Positions 1 through 7,643 of a stretch of DNA of 39,636 bases are shown in pieces (within the stretch, counting starts at the first letter, position 1; each line of letters starts with the position of its first letter). Source of the stretch: Defluviitaleaceae bacterium (GTDB lineage: Bacteria > Bacillota > Clostridia > Lachnospirales > WQUN01); assembly GCA_009788085.1 (NCBI GenBank), contig WQSB01000007.1:1-39636 (forward strand). Direction: 5' to 3'. The notes under the pieces were generated by a model that saw only the letters and a list, made by a program, of their open reading frames with translations, did no database searches and had not been told where the DNA came from. The translations under genes and the position numbers were made by a program.

Positions 1-219
1 CCCGCCTGTCACGCTGACGGCCATCACAATCCCCGCGCCGCCCGGCGCGTCAAATCGTGGCGTCAGCATCAGGCCCAGCCCACCTGTCACCGTCAAAAAT
101 ATTGCAATCAGTGTAGGCCGCAAAAACGAAAAGCCAATCCCTTCAACTTCCCACAGCGCACCTATACACAGCGACAAGGCAATAAAGCCCAAGCCGACTC
201 CAAAAGGTACAACATACAT
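1..219 (-). CDS. Membrane protein, 5' part (NfeD/YuaF-like, tentative)
   Basis: The first 73 codons of a minus-strand gene that runs off the left edge. The start ATG at 219 follows an AAGGGGTGATGAA ribosome binding site. The peptide begins MYVVPFGVGLGFIALSLCIG and has two hydrophobic segments (about residues 3-22 and 36-52), then a short stretch leading to a second glycine-rich patch (PGGAGIVMAVSVTGG). Two N-terminal membrane helices followed by a soluble part would suit an NfeD/YuaF-type membrane protein, but the diagnostic OB-fold lies outside the window, so this is only a guess. It is divergent from the MutS-like gene at 448. Confidence 0.5.
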   Translation of the reverse strand, partial: MYVVPFGVGLGFIALSLCIGALWEVEGIGFSFLRPTLIAIFLTVTGGLGLMLTPRFDAPGGAGIVMAVSVTGG

Positions 220-363
220 TTCATCACCCCTTCTATTGCTCGTTTTGAATTATCCTATTGCTTGCGTCTAAGAAAATATACGTTTAAAATAGCAAAAATG
301 TATGAGAAATGCAAGTAATAACCGGTGTATGATAACGCGAGTCTAATTTGGGGAGGGCGGCGG

Positions 364-447
364 TTGGGGGTGGGCGTTACCATAACCGCGCTGGAAATGG
401 CCGAGTTGAAAAATCTGATTAATGATTTGGACATATTTAATACATGA
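364..447 (+). other. Short upstream reading frame in phase with the MutS-like gene
   Basis: A TTG at 364, placed a few bases after a GGGGAGGGCGGCGG purine-rich site, opens a 27-codon frame (LGVGVTITALEMAELKNLIN...) that ends in TGA at 445-447. The TTG of the MutS-like gene follows at once in the same phase (TGA-TTG). It could be a leader peptide coupled to translation of the next gene, or the true N-terminus interrupted by a stop. No homology is recognised. Confidence 0.3.
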
Positions 448-2289
448 TTGCCGAATGGAGTGGCCGAATTGCGCGATAAATTTCAAGTCCTCGTTGATAA
501 GCACGAGGCTGTTATTGAGCAAAAAAACAGGGTTTTTAATACGCTAGGTTATGTACGGCTGGTTTTGCTGGTGGCTATGATTTTTCTGGGGATTTTTATG
601 TTTACGATGGGGTTTCCGGTGGGATTGATTGGCGCGTTTGTTGGCACGGCTTTTGCTTCAGGCATACTATGGTTTATTCACAGCGAAATGCACAGCAAAC
701 TCAATTTCCACAAGGGAATCGTGAAAATTTGCAATCGCCAGCTGGCCAGAATTTCCGGTGAGTGGACAAATTTTACGGACAATGGCGGGACGCTGGCTGA
801 CGCCGCGCATTTTTATGCGCGGGATTTGGACATTGTTGGGCCAAAGTCGCTGTTTCAGCTGTTGAATACGACACACACATGGTTTGGCCGCAAGGCTTTC
901 TCACGGGATTTGCTTGCGCCGCCGCATAATGCAGAAGAAATTAAAAAACGGCAAGCCGCAATTGAAGAACTAAGCGGCGACGTGGAATTTACAAGCCAGA
1001 TGCAGTACCATCTGTCACAAATTGGCGTAAATGCCCTTGATGAGAAACTACAAAAGCAGCTCTCGAACGCCAGCATATTTTTTCACAATACGGCGGCGAA
1101 ATTCCTTCTTACGTATATGCCCGTGCCGACGATTTTGTTAATTGCGGCGGGTGTGATTTTTGCGATACAGCCGCTATGGACGGCGGGTGCGATGCTGATT
1201 GCAGCACAGATGCTTGTGTGGGGCGTCAGTTGGCGGCACATAGCAGGGTATTTTGGGTTGATGGGCAATATGCCATACAAATTGGGCAAATACGCCGCGG
1301 CAATCAATGCCATCACAGCGCGAAAATTCTCCTGCGAGAAATTGCTGGAAATACAGGCCCAACTGAATGAAGCTTCGGCCGCCGTCAACGAACTCGAAAA
1401 AATCGGCGACCGCATCGACATAAAACACAATGCATTGCTGTATCTCGCGCTCAATGCGGTTCTGCTGTGGGACTTTCACTGTGCGTTTCTGCTGGAAAAT
1501 TGGAAAAAGAAGCACGCCGCCCAAACGGACAAATGGTTCACCGCGATTGCGGAATTCGAGAGTTTGCAAAGCTTTTCCCATTTGCCGAATGTATGTACAC
1601 ACACCTGTTTGCCGGAAATTCAGGCAAAAAAACCCTTGTACCAAATCATCGACGCAACCGGCATCGGACATCCCCTGATTCTAAACGAAAGCCGCGTCAA
1701 TAATGATTTAAGCTTCAACAACAATATTTTTATCATCAGCGGCTCTAACATGTCGGGCAAAACCACTTTTATGCGAACGGTAGGCATTAATTTGATTCTG
1801 GCCCGGGCGGGAAGCTTTGTATGCGCGGAAAAAATGACCTGCGCACCCTTCGATGTAGTGACATCTATGCGAATTTCCGACGATTTGAACGAGGGCATTT
1901 CCACTTTCTATGCCGAGCTTAAACGAATAAAACTCATAATTGACGCCGCAAGCGAAAACCCAAATATGCTATTCCTCATCGACGAAATTTTTAAGGGAAC
2001 AAATTCCATAGACCGCCTTGCCGGGGCGGAGGCGGTAATTTCCCGCCTAAACGAAATGGGCTGTGCCGGAATGCTCTCCACCCACGACCTGGAGCTCTGC
2101 CGTCTAGCCGGCACCGGCGTCTCAAGAATCCAAAACCACAGCTTTTCCGAGTTCTATCAAAATAACGGCATCCATTTCGACTACAAAATAAAACCGGGGC
2201 AATCCCAAACAACCAACGCAAAATATCTCATGCAAATGGTGGGGCTAACGTGCGCATCTGCGCAACAAGAGGATTTTTCATTTTTCTGA
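448..2289 (+). CDS. Membrane-anchored MutS-like ATPase
   Basis: A 613-residue protein of the MutS-related ATPase group. The C-terminal third is a MutS domain V: Walker A GSNMSGKT near residue 432, then a Walker B LFLIDEIFKGTNS and the STHDLEL segment, which are typical of MutS family ABC-type ATPases. The N-terminal part lacks the mismatch-recognition domain and has hydrophobic helices around residues 36-76 and 217-258, so it is probably membrane-bound. Relatives are usually annotated 'MutS family DNA mismatch repair protein', but a role in mismatch repair is not supported by this architecture. The TTG start at 448 is forced to be at or after this point by the in-frame TGA at 445; GTG at 460 is an alternative. 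The 3' end overlaps a regulator remnant. Confidence 0.85.
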   Translation: MPNGVAELRDKFQVLVDKHEAVIEQKNRVFNTLGYVRLVLLVAMIFLGIFMFTMGFPVGLIGAFVGTAFASGILWFIHSEMHSKLNFHKGIVKICNRQLARISGEWTNFTDNGGTLADAAHFYARDLDIVGPKSLFQLLNTTHTWFGRKAFSRDLLAPPHNAEEIKKRQAAIEELSGDVEFTSQMQYHLSQIGVNALDEKLQKQLSNASIFFHNTAAKFLLTYMPVPTILLIAAGVIFAIQPLWTAGAMLIAAQMLVWGVSWRHIAGYFGLMGNMPYKLGKYAAAINAITARKFSCEKLLEIQAQLNEASAAVNELEKIGDRIDIKHNALLYLALNAVLLWDFHCAFLLENWKKKHAAQTDKWFTAIAEFESLQSFSHLPNVCTHTCLPEIQAKKPLYQIIDATGIGHPLILNESRVNNDLSFNNNIFIISGSNMSGKTTFMRTVGINLILARAGSFVCAEKMTCAPFDVVTSMRISDDLNEGISTFYAELKRIKLIIDAASENPNMLFLIDEIFKGTNSIDRLAGAEAVISRLNEMGCAGMLSTHDLELCRLAGTGVSRIQNHSFSEFYQNNGIHFDYKIKPGQSQTTNAKYLMQMVGLTCASAQQEDFSFF

Positions 2290-2441
2290 TAGCGTCAAAC
2301 TTCATAATGGTAGCAACTGTCTTATTGATTGAAAACGGTAAATATAATCCCTCTCTCATCTTGGCATATTCGATTGCCAAAGTATTCAATGTAGCAATTG
2401 AAGATATTTTTGAAATTATTGATGAAGAAGAAAGGGTGTAA
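2250..2441 (+). pseudogene. Remnant of an Xre/HTH regulator (C-terminal part)
   Basis: The reading frame ends in IENGKYNPSL, then ILAYSIAKVFNVAIEDIF and a run of acidic residues. This is the C-terminal signature of small YgzP-like Xre regulators (usually ...SRQTINxIENGKYNPSLxLAxxIAxxFxxxIExIF). The DNA-binding helices before it are missing. Codons CGT CAA ACT at about 2294 read RQT in another phase, as expected for the lost 'SRQT' helix. The frame overlaps the 3' end of the MutS-like gene by 40 nt, so the fragment is best read as a regulator truncated by rearrangement. It is followed five bases later by the M23 peptidase gene, which it may once have accompanied. Confidence 0.6.
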
Positions 2442-2446
2442 TAAAA

Positions 2447-3415
2447 ATGCAAGGCTGGATGCTCATTATATTGATAATGCTTTCGTGCAGAATCGTTGGT
2501 ATTGTTTTGCGCAGATTCAAGGCGGGGGGCATTATTTTAGTGCTTTTAAGTAAGCTGATGTGGTTATTTCTATTAGGGATTTTAGGCTCACTAATTGGAA
2601 ATGATGCATTAGCGTTATTTCATTACTTTTTTCTTCTTATCTTTTTAAGTACGCCGCTGTCTGTGTTTATTCAATCTTTATATCAGCTTGTGGGGGACAC
2701 ATACGTCAAGATTTCGCATAAAAACAAGCTACCCGCTATGGAAACGTATGTGCAAAAAGGTAGTTACATCTTGCCGTTTACTGGAAAATGGACTGTCTTT
2801 AATGGTGGCGTTAATGATAATTTGCTTCATGGAGGCTCGGTGTCACAGAAATATGCTTATGATTTCATCATTGCCAATGATGAAGGAAAATCTTTTGAGG
2901 GTAATGGGCGTTCTGTGCAAAATTATTTTTGCTACGGCAAGGAAGTGATAGCCCCTGCTGACGGCACGGTTGTAAAAGTGCGAAGAAAATCTAAAGACAC
3001 TTTTGTTGATGGAGTGGCTGCCTATTGCGATTCGCTCGACCTTCGGGGAAATTATATTGTAATCAAACACCACGATAAGGAATACAGCCTTATTGCTCAC
3101 CTTGCGCCAAACAGTATTAAAGTGAATGTTGGAGATAGCGTGAAGCAGAGCGAAAGAATTGCCATATGCGGCAACACAGGCAACACTTCTGAACCACATA
3201 TTCATTTCCAGTTGCAAACAGGAAAAAGTTTTTTCCTATCAGCAGGACTTCCGATTGCATTTACCGATGTAGTGGCACAAGACAAGGAAAATTACAGTTT
3301 GATGGATAAACGCCCATGTGCCGATAATCTAAAAGTAGTAGGCAACAATAGCTATATCGGCAGAGGGCTCGAGGTTGAAAACACGGTAAAATTAACGCTC
3401 TACACATCAATATAA
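2447..3415 (+). CDS. Membrane-anchored M23 family metallopeptidase
   Basis: 322 residues. The N-terminal 85 residues hold three or four hydrophobic helices; the C-terminal half is an M23 (LytM/lysostaphin-type) domain that would act on peptidoglycan peptides outside the membrane. Visible M23 features are YAYDF (the Asp ligand region), APADGTVVKV, NYIVIKHHDKEYSLIAHL, GDSVKQSERIAICGNTGNTSEPHIHFQL with the HxH metal motif. The first motif has no clear His before the Asp (SQKYAYDF), which is common in the 'QxYAYD' subgroup but could weaken zinc binding. The start ATG follows an AAAGGGTG site. Substrate is not known. Confidence 0.8.
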   Translation: MQGWMLIILIMLSCRIVGIVLRRFKAGGIILVLLSKLMWLFLLGILGSLIGNDALALFHYFFLLIFLSTPLSVFIQSLYQLVGDTYVKISHKNKLPAMETYVQKGSYILPFTGKWTVFNGGVNDNLLHGGSVSQKYAYDFIIANDEGKSFEGNGRSVQNYFCYGKEVIAPADGTVVKVRRKSKDTFVDGVAAYCDSLDLRGNYIVIKHHDKEYSLIAHLAPNSIKVNVGDSVKQSERIAICGNTGNTSEPHIHFQLQTGKSFFLSAGLPIAFTDVVAQDKENYSLMDKRPCADNLKVVGNNSYIGRGLEVENTVKLTLYTSI

Positions 3416-3422
3416 AAGGGTT

Positions 3423-3484
3423 GGGGATTCCGTGAGAGACTTGCGGAGGCGGCCGTAGCCTTAAGCGAACGGAACCACAAGCCC
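3423..3484. other. Imperfect hairpin after the M23 gene
   Basis: TTCCGT (3428-3433) pairs with ACGGAA (3469-3474); inside, CTT...AAG and GGC...GCC can pair, and outside GGGG (3423-3426) can pair with CCCC near 3482. There is no T-run, so it is not a typical terminator. The segment contains GTGAGAGA and GCGAACGGAA words that recur in the palindromes near 19300 and 31850. Confidence 0.35.
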
Positions 3485-3545
3485 CGCACCGCCGGCCCCT
3501 CAGGCCCAAAGTAAATGCTGCTGCCCTGAAAATCAACCACCAAAT

Positions 3546-3574
3546 TTGCAACAATCAGATTATTCCTGTATACT
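3546..3574 (+). promoter_or_regulatory. Sigma-A-type promoter for the CNNM/CBS gene
   Basis: TTGCAA (3546-3551), 17-bp spacer, TATACT (3569-3574), 38 bases before the preferred start codon. Confidence 0.55.
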
Positions 3575-3611
3575 ACGACACATTGAATATGTGAAAGAGG
3601 TAATGGTCCGA

Positions 3612-4931
3612 ATGGATCCACTGGTGTTAAATTTAATATCAATTGCGGCGTTGGTTCTGCTGCTGTGTATGGGGACGTATTTCAGCGCGGCGGAAATGGC
3701 CTTTTCGTCCCTTAACCGCGCGCGAATTAAAAATCTGGCTGAAAATGACATCGAAAAAGGCAAGCGGGCAAAGCTGGTTATGAATCTCTATGAGAACCGC
3801 TTCGACGAGGTTATTTCCACCTTGCTGATTTTGAATAACATCGTGGCCATTACGTCGGCGACGGTGTCCGTGGCGTTGTTTATCCGGCTGATTGGGGATT
3901 TGGGTTACATTGTTTCAACGGTTTTGATAAGCGCGATAGTTATTGTTTGCACAGATATTTTTCCCAAGAGCCTAAGCAAGGAGCAGCCGGAGAAAGTCGC
4001 TATGATGTGCGCGCCGTTTTTGAGCTTTCTGATGGCTCTGTGCCGGCCGCTGACTTTGGGTGTTATTAAAATGAAGAACCGCTTAGGTTCGAATTTTTTT
4101 GCCAATTCCGAGGAAAACGAAACCGAGCAGCAGAATATGCTTGGCCAAGAGATTTTATTTATGGTGGAGGAAGCCGAAAAAGACGGGGCGATTAACGAAG
4201 ACGATTCTTTGCTGATTACCAACGCCATCGAATTTAACGATGTGCTGGCTTGGGATATTCTCACCCCCCGGGTGAATATCGTAAGTATTCCCATGGGCGC
4301 AACCGTGGAGGAAATTGCCGAGCTGTTTCTCGAAAGCGGATACTCCCGAATGCCCGTCTATGAAGACTCGCTGGACACGATTCGCGGCATTGTGCATATC
4401 CGTGACTTTTTAAAATGTATGGCTTCCGGTGCCGGGGAAAATCCCGTCACTTTGGAGGATATTATTACACCGGCGGTTTTCACAGTAACAAGTGCGCGGG
4501 TGACGGATGTTCTCACCGTTTTGAAAAAAGAAAAAAGTCACATGGCCATCGTTGCCGACGAATACGGCGGCACGGAGGGTCTTGTGACCATGGAAGACAT
4601 TTTGGAGCAGCTCGTCGGTGATATCTGGGATGAAAACGACGAAATAATCGAGGAATTTCTGACCATGGGCGGCAACAGACATAAAATCCTGTGCACCGCC
4701 GCCGTTAATAAAATGTTCGAATACTTCGACATGGAGGCCGAGTCCGAATCCAATACCGTCAGCGGCTGGATTACCGACATGTTCCGTCATCTACCAGAAG
4801 TCGGAGAAAGCTTTACCTTCGAAAAGCTGACCGTCACAGTCACCAAAATCGACGGCCCCCGCGTGGAAGAATGCGAGGTGGAGGTCGCCGAGAAGGAAGA
4901 GAAATCACAGGAAGAATTGGTTGACCTATAA
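3612..4931 (+). CDS. CNNM/CBS-domain membrane protein (HlyC/CorC family)
   Basis: About 439 residues. Order: CNNM (DUF21) transmembrane domain in the first 170 residues (three or four helices, including FSAAEMAFSSLNRARIKNLAE), a linker, a CBS-domain pair (residues about 205-335, with DILTPRVNIVSI, YSRMPVYEDSLDTIRGIVHIRDFL, HMAIVADEYGGTEGLVTMEDILEQLVGDIWDE) and a C-terminal CorC_HlyC transporter-associated domain. The family is linked to magnesium/divalent cation efflux or tolerance; old 'hemolysin' names are historical. ATG 3612 is preferred because GAGG ends at 3600 (11-base spacing); ATG 3603 is only two bases away. A consensus promoter precedes it. Confidence 0.9.
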   Translation: MDPLVLNLISIAALVLLLCMGTYFSAAEMAFSSLNRARIKNLAENDIEKGKRAKLVMNLYENRFDEVISTLLILNNIVAITSATVSVALFIRLIGDLGYIVSTVLISAIVIVCTDIFPKSLSKEQPEKVAMMCAPFLSFLMALCRPLTLGVIKMKNRLGSNFFANSEENETEQQNMLGQEILFMVEEAEKDGAINEDDSLLITNAIEFNDVLAWDILTPRVNIVSIPMGATVEEIAELFLESGYSRMPVYEDSLDTIRGIVHIRDFLKCMASGAGENPVTLEDIITPAVFTVTSARVTDVLTVLKKEKSHMAIVADEYGGTEGLVTMEDILEQLVGDIWDENDEIIEEFLTMGGNRHKILCTAAVNKMFEYFDMEAESESNTVSGWITDMFRHLPEVGESFTFEKLTVTVTKIDGPRVEECEVEVAEKEEKSQEELVDL

Positions 4932-4941
4932 AGAGGGAAGT

Positions 4942-5460
4942 GTGAAACTATTTCATGTAAGCGAAGAGCCGGATATTTCAATATTTGAGCCGAGAAAGCC
5001 ACTGCGTGACGACTTGGATAAGAGCAAAGGTCTGGTGTGGGCGATAAACGAATGTTGCCTGCCGAATTTTCTGACTCCAAGAGACTGCCCGCGAGTGACA
5101 TACCATGCAGCAAAGCATTCCACTTCAGAGGATATCACGAAATTCTTTTCTTCATCTTCGCGGCATTGCGTGTCGATTGAATACGCTTGGTTTGAGAGAA
5201 TGGCCAAGACGCGCTTGTTTGTGTACGAGTTTGATTCGGCTAATTTTTATCTGCAAGACCAAATCGCGGGCTTCTATGTAAGCGAGTGCGTGGAAATGCC
5301 CGTTTCTGTCGCAAAAATTGACGATTTGTTTTCCGCGCTTTTTGAAAGATGTGTGGAGATTAGGATTTTGGATAATTTGTGGCCGCTGGGCAACGCGGTG
5401 CAAAAATCCACGTTGAATTGGTCGCTGTGCAGAATGAGAAACGCCGCGACAAGAGTTTAG
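4942..5460 (+). CDS. DUF6886-like protein
   Basis: 172 residues from a GTG start at 4942, preceded by AAAGAGGGAAGT. The N-terminus (KLFHVSEEPDISIFEPR, then GLVWAINECCLPNFLTPRDCPRVTYHA) matches what I know of the DUF6886 family, small soluble proteins of unknown function. The gene starts 10 nt after the CNNM/CBS gene and is likely co-transcribed with it. It has no signal peptide or membrane helix. Function unknown. Confidence 0.75.
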   Translation: MKLFHVSEEPDISIFEPRKPLRDDLDKSKGLVWAINECCLPNFLTPRDCPRVTYHAAKHSTSEDITKFFSSSSRHCVSIEYAWFERMAKTRLFVYEFDSANFYLQDQIAGFYVSECVEMPVSVAKIDDLFSALFERCVEIRILDNLWPLGNAVQKSTLNWSLCRMRNAATRV

Positions 5461-5468
5461 GGCGAGGA

Positions 5469-6212
5469 TTACAAAAACCCGCCGTCCAGCGGGATGACCT
5501 GGCCGGTAAGGTATGCGGCCTTTTCCGAGGCCAGAAAAACAGCCAAATCGCCCGCTTCTTGCGGGAGTCCGAAACGCCCCAGCGGAATGCTTTCCGCAAA
5601 GGCGTTTTTTTCGTCCTTGGAGAGGCGGTCGTTCATGCGGGTTTCGAACGCGCCGCAGGCTATGGCGTTTACGCAGATTCCGGAGGGGGCAAGCTCTTTC
5701 GCGAGGGACTTAGTCAGGCCGACGACCCCGGCCTTGGCGGCGGAATATACCGTCTCGCATGATGCGCCGGTGATTCCCCAAATGGATGTGATATTGATGA
5801 TAGTTCCGGTTTTCGCGCTCACCATGTTCGGAATTGCCCGGTGGGAGGCGTTTAGGGCCGTGTGCAAATTGGCGGCGAGAATCCCGTGAATTTCGGGCGG
5901 GGACATATCCGTGAACAGCCCAAAATGTGCCGCTCCGGCGTTGTTAATAAGCACCTGAACCGCACCGAATTCCGCCTCCACTTGGGCAAACAGCCTCTCG
6001 CTGCTTTCGTAGTCGGCGAGGTCGGCGAGGATGCCTGTTATCTTGGGATTGGCCGGAAATGCCTCCCGCAGCTCATTCACGGCACGCTCCAATTGTGCAG
6101 CGTCCTCGCGGGCGTTCAGTACAATGGAGTCCCCCTGCGCGGCAAAGGCTTTGGCGATTCCCAGGCCAATTCCCCGAGACGAGCCGGAGACCAAAACAAC
6201 GCGGCTAGTCAT
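5469..6212 (-). CDS. SDR family oxidoreductase (FabG-like)
   Basis: 247 residues of the classical short-chain dehydrogenase/reductase type. Seen: cofactor loop SGSSRGIGLG (residues about 9-18), ADLAD acidic turn, NNAG, catalytic Ser (NITSIWG), Tyr-x-x-x-Lys (YSAAK), and the C-terminal YLTGQVIPLDGGF typical of FabG-like 3-oxoacyl-ACP reductases. NADP(H) is likely because of NAREDAA after the second strand, but this is inference. Substrate cannot be told from sequence; no other fatty acid synthesis genes lie alongside. ATG at 6212 follows AAGGAG. It lies downstream of rpsU, separated by a terminator. Confidence 0.88.
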   Translation of the reverse strand: MTSRVVLVSGSSRGIGLGIAKAFAAQGDSIVLNAREDAAQLERAVNELREAFPANPKITGILADLADYESSERLFAQVEAEFGAVQVLINNAGAAHFGLFTDMSPPEIHGILAANLHTALNASHRAIPNMVSAKTGTIINITSIWGITGASCETVYSAAKAGVVGLTKSLAKELAPSGICVNAIACGAFETRMNDRLSKDEKNAFAESIPLGRFGLPQEAGDLAVFLASEKAAYLTGQVIPLDGGFL

Positions 6213-6226
6213 ATAAAATCTCTCCT

Positions 6227-6260
6227 TAAAAAGAGGCTACCTTGCGTCAACAAGATAGCC
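6227..6260 (-). terminator. Rho-independent terminator of rpsU
   Basis: On the minus strand GGCTATCTTG pairs with CAAGGTAGCC (10 bp with one G-T pair), loop TTGACG, followed by TCTTTTT. It lies between rpsU and the SDR gene. Confidence 0.7.
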
Positions 6261-6285
6261 CTTTGAATTAAATTTGATTTTTGAC

Positions 6286-6459
6286 CTAGAATTTCCTCTT
6301 TCTTGCGGCTTCGGATTTTTTCTTCCGCTTGACGCTGGGTTTATCGTAGTGTTCGCGTTTGCGAATTTCACCCATGATTCCCGCTTTTGCGCAATTACGT
6401 TTGAAACGCCGAAGCGCACTGTCCAGGGTCTCATTATCTTTTATAACTACCTCTGACAT
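6286..6459 (-). CDS. rpsU: 30S ribosomal protein S21
   Basis: 57 residues: [20 protein letters not shown], then a Lys/Arg-rich tail ending in [12 protein letters not shown]. Length and sequence fit bacterial S21 of Firmicutes, which binds the 30S platform near the 3' end of 16S rRNA. The ATG at 6459 follows a very strong GGAGGGAGGG site seven or so bases upstream. The gene has its own promoter (6501-6529) and terminator (6227-6260), so it is a single-gene unit. Confidence 0.95.
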   Translation of the reverse strand: MSEVVIKDNETLDSALRRFKRNCAKAGIMGEIRKREHYDKPSVKRKKKSEAARKRKF

Positions 6460-6500
6460 TGGACTTCCCTCCCTCCGGCCTGCGCGTGTGATGTTCGGCC

Positions 6501-6529
6501 ATAATACACTACTTATCGGGAGGCGTCAA
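6501..6529 (-). promoter_or_regulatory. Promoter of rpsU
   Basis: Minus strand: TTGACG (6529-6524), 17-bp spacer, TATTAT (6506-6501), about 42 bases before the start codon. Confidence 0.7.
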
Positions 6530-6552
6530 GGCGTGAAAAGACGTTTGCAATA

Positions 6553-6771
6553 TTATGAAATGAACACGGCTCGGCTTTCGCTGTCCCATTCGACGGAATA
6601 ATCTTGTAATAAATGTAACGGTTCCGTCGTCGTTGACCCATGAATTAAGCGGCTCCAGCGTGTTTTCGGCGGTAACGCGCCGGGGGTTGCATTGCTTATT
6701 GCATCCCGTAGCTTGAACATATTATTGACCTCAACCTCGTAGCCGTTGGCAGCCGCGATGGCCAGCATCAT
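6553..6771 (-). pseudogene. Remnant of a stalk-domain (copper amine oxidase N-like) protein
   Basis: A 72-codon frame: AAANGYEVEVNNMFKLRDAI ... YSVEWDSESRAVFIS. The 'N-x-x-FKLRD' and 'xSVEWD...AVxIS' blocks are the two halves of the stalk-domain repeat found in secreted Firmicutes proteins. There is no ribosome binding site, no signal peptide and no partner domain, and the middle of the repeat (NATPGALPPKTRWSRLIHGS) does not fit. It is best read as a fragment of a decayed surface protein. Confidence 0.55.
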
Positions 6772-6864
6772 GAATCTTTTAGTTTGCCCTATTTTTTAGC
6801 CAAGATAAGTTGCGGCGGTCAACGGCATATAGTGAAATACACCCTGTTTTGAAAGGTGTTAATT

Positions 6865-7296
6865 ATGAAGCAGCTGAATATATATACATCGAAATATGAG
6901 AACGAGCTGCGTGACTTCGCAGCGAAAGAGGCGGCGGCGGGGACGATTGCGATAAAGCACAGCCGAACCTGCGAGAAGAGGCGGCTATTTGAGCTGTGCT
7001 GCGTGTGTTTGAACTATAAGACCTTGCCGGAATCGTTGACGGCTCTGCTGATGGATATTGCGGAGGAGGAAAACCCGGTATACCGGCATTCGCCGAGGCT
7101 GCGAGAAATGGCGCAAAGCGTTCGCAGCTCACTGGTTCACAAGCAGGAAGTGAAACAAATGCGAGCCTTTTTGGCGGAGAACAAAGCCCTTCACTTGGAG
7201 GGTTACGCTACCTTCCGCCTAAGCGAGTACCGCGAGAAGCTGGACATGATGATATACACCCTTGTGAAGAAAATAAAATTTAGCAAAGAGGACTAG
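6865..7296 (+). CDS. Unknown soluble protein before the V-ATPase operon
   Basis: 143 residues from ATG 6865, preceded by AAAGGTG at six-base spacing. The protein is mostly helical, Glu/Lys/Arg-rich, with a Cys pair (FELCCVCLNY) and a C-terminal block LHLEGYATFRLSEYREKLDMMIYTLVKK. That last block faintly resembles the 'FRLxxY' part of YtxC-like sporulation proteins, but the match is too short for a call. It ends 32 bases before the V-ATPase operon. No function assigned. Confidence 0.65.
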   Translation: MKQLNIYTSKYENELRDFAAKEAAAGTIAIKHSRTCEKRRLFELCCVCLNYKTLPESLTALLMDIAEEENPVYRHSPRLREMAQSVRSSLVHKQEVKQMRAFLAENKALHLEGYATFRLSEYREKLDMMIYTLVKKIKFSKED

Positions 7297-7328
7297 AATT
7301 ATATGGAAATATATGGTATAGTAAAAAT

Positions 7329-7643
7329 ATGGATATTATCAAACAACTGCTGGCAATAGAAAGCGAAGCCCAGGAGGCAATGAAAACCATGGCAACAGAA
7401 ATGTCACGCCTGACGCAAAAAGCGGGAACAGGCCTGGCCGAAAAAGTAGCTCAAATAGAGCGTGACGGCGCGGAGGCGGTTCGTAAACTGGAGCGCGATA
7501 CCGCCGCTGAAACCACCGCCAGAATCGCTGCAATTCAAGAAGAATACCGTCACAAATGGGAAAGCTTTGAAAGGGAATTTCAAGTGGGTAAAAAAAACCT
7601 CCGCTCAAAAATAGTCCGAGAAGTCCTTGGACAAAACCCATGA
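7329..7643 (+). CDS. V-type ATPase peripheral-stalk subunit H (G-like)
   Basis: 104 residues, nearly all coiled coil, rich in Ala, Glu, Lys and Arg (MDIIKQLLAIESEAQEAMKT...). This and its first place in the operon fit the small subunit that pairs with subunit E in the V-type peripheral stalk. There is no Shine-Dalgarno before the ATG at 7329; a TATAGT at 7317-7322 would put the transcript start within a base or two of the ATG, so it may be leaderless. Internal ATGs at 7380 and 7389 follow an AGGAGG but would remove the conserved N-terminal helix. The stop overlaps the next gene (ATGA). Confidence 0.75.
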   Translation: MDIIKQLLAIESEAQEAMKTMATEMSRLTQKAGTGLAEKVAQIERDGAEAVRKLERDTAAETTARIAAIQEEYRHKWESFEREFQVGKKNLRSKIVREVLGQNP

